Below, piece after piece: positions 57,817 through 57,878 of a stretch of 57,878 bases of DNA. The notes beneath the pieces are model-generated. The model made no database searches and was not told where the DNA came from. It was given only the letters and a program-made list of their open reading frames with translations. The stretch spans positions 1 to 57,878 of the IMG/VR virus record IMGVR_UViG_3300025141_000108. The stretch is one strand, 5' to 3'. A program made the translations under genes and the position numbers. The first letter of the stretch is position 1. The number at the start of each line of letters is the position of its first letter. Origin of the DNA: a virus.

Positions 57817-57878
57817 CTATTGTTTAACTGGTGCATTTACTAATATTGTAGTTGCTGACAAGGCTCTACCTACAGGTG
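57817..57878 (-). CDS. Partial fibre-type gene, C-terminus only
   Basis: About 20 codons before TAG at 57817, reading PVGRALSATTILVNAPVKQ. The word GRALSATTILV matches GKALTSTTLLI at the end of the 802-residue fibre, so this is the end of a second fibre-type protein whose body lies outside the window. Confidence 0.65.
   Translation of the reverse strand, partial: PVGRALSATTILVNAPVKQ

Noticed and set aside
1-57878. Use of a reassigned TAG codon
   Set aside because: TAG ends several clear genes (for example 837-1055 and 21171-22505), so the standard bacterial code holds.

Overview
The window is most of the genome of a low-GC, tailed double-stranded DNA phage with a siphovirus-type structural module (Caudoviricetes). 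The evidence is a complete head and tail gene set (terminase, portal, scaffold, HK97-type capsid, prohead protease, gp10-like neck protein, tail tube, frameshifted tail chaperones, short tape measure, S74-type tail protein) beside its own replication set (family A polymerase, DnaB-like helicase, primase, RecA-like protein, RuvC-like resolvase, SSB-like protein). Promoters with TTGACA/TATAAT boxes and strong GGAG ribosome sites mean a bacterial host, but the host cannot be named from the sequence. I see no integrase, repressor, portable resistance gene or CRISPR array, so a virulent lifestyle is likely but unproven. Both ends appear cut: a coding sequence runs off the right edge.

Layout. 1-2303 (+ strand): small early proteins under strong host-type promoters. 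2304-2743: convergent intergenic region rich in short repeats. 2744-10293 (- strand): many short transcription units, each with its own promoter and often a terminator: small zinc proteins, a cytosine-methyltransferase-like protein, a GP88-like protein, a DUF932 protein, and two orphan units that look like structured non-coding RNAs (3878-4090 and 5374-5618). 10322-14549: a tight cluster of very small genes, several with one membrane segment, plus a 14-cysteine protein and an HExxH protein. 14642-29953: head and packaging genes, with a class II ribonucleotide reductase between portal and large terminase. 29958-43707: replication, recombination and nucleotide genes, ending upstream with a sigma-like factor. 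43707-44108: Hsp20. 44154-57878: tail and fibre genes. From 2744 onward everything reads on the minus strand, so transcription order is from high to low coordinates.

How it fits together. Early promoters carry a TTGACA box, often with a second TTGACAA-like copy forming an operator-like repeat. Late and structural genes are instead preceded by a -35-less box, AGTATAATAA, at ten intergenic places and, by eye, nowhere in the replication block. The phage encodes a 170-185 residue sigma-like protein that could read it, as T4 gp55 reads TATAAATA.

The main candidates for something undescribed are (1) five composite intergenic elements built around CGATATATCG with a nearby GGTCT and several CCAGC/GCTGG words, each placed between the end of one transcription unit and the promoter of the next; (2) the structured RNA at 3878-4090; (3) the late promoter and sigma pair; (4) a TrpF-fold protein that lacks the catalytic cysteine. 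All calls are by eye from sequence; no database search was run.
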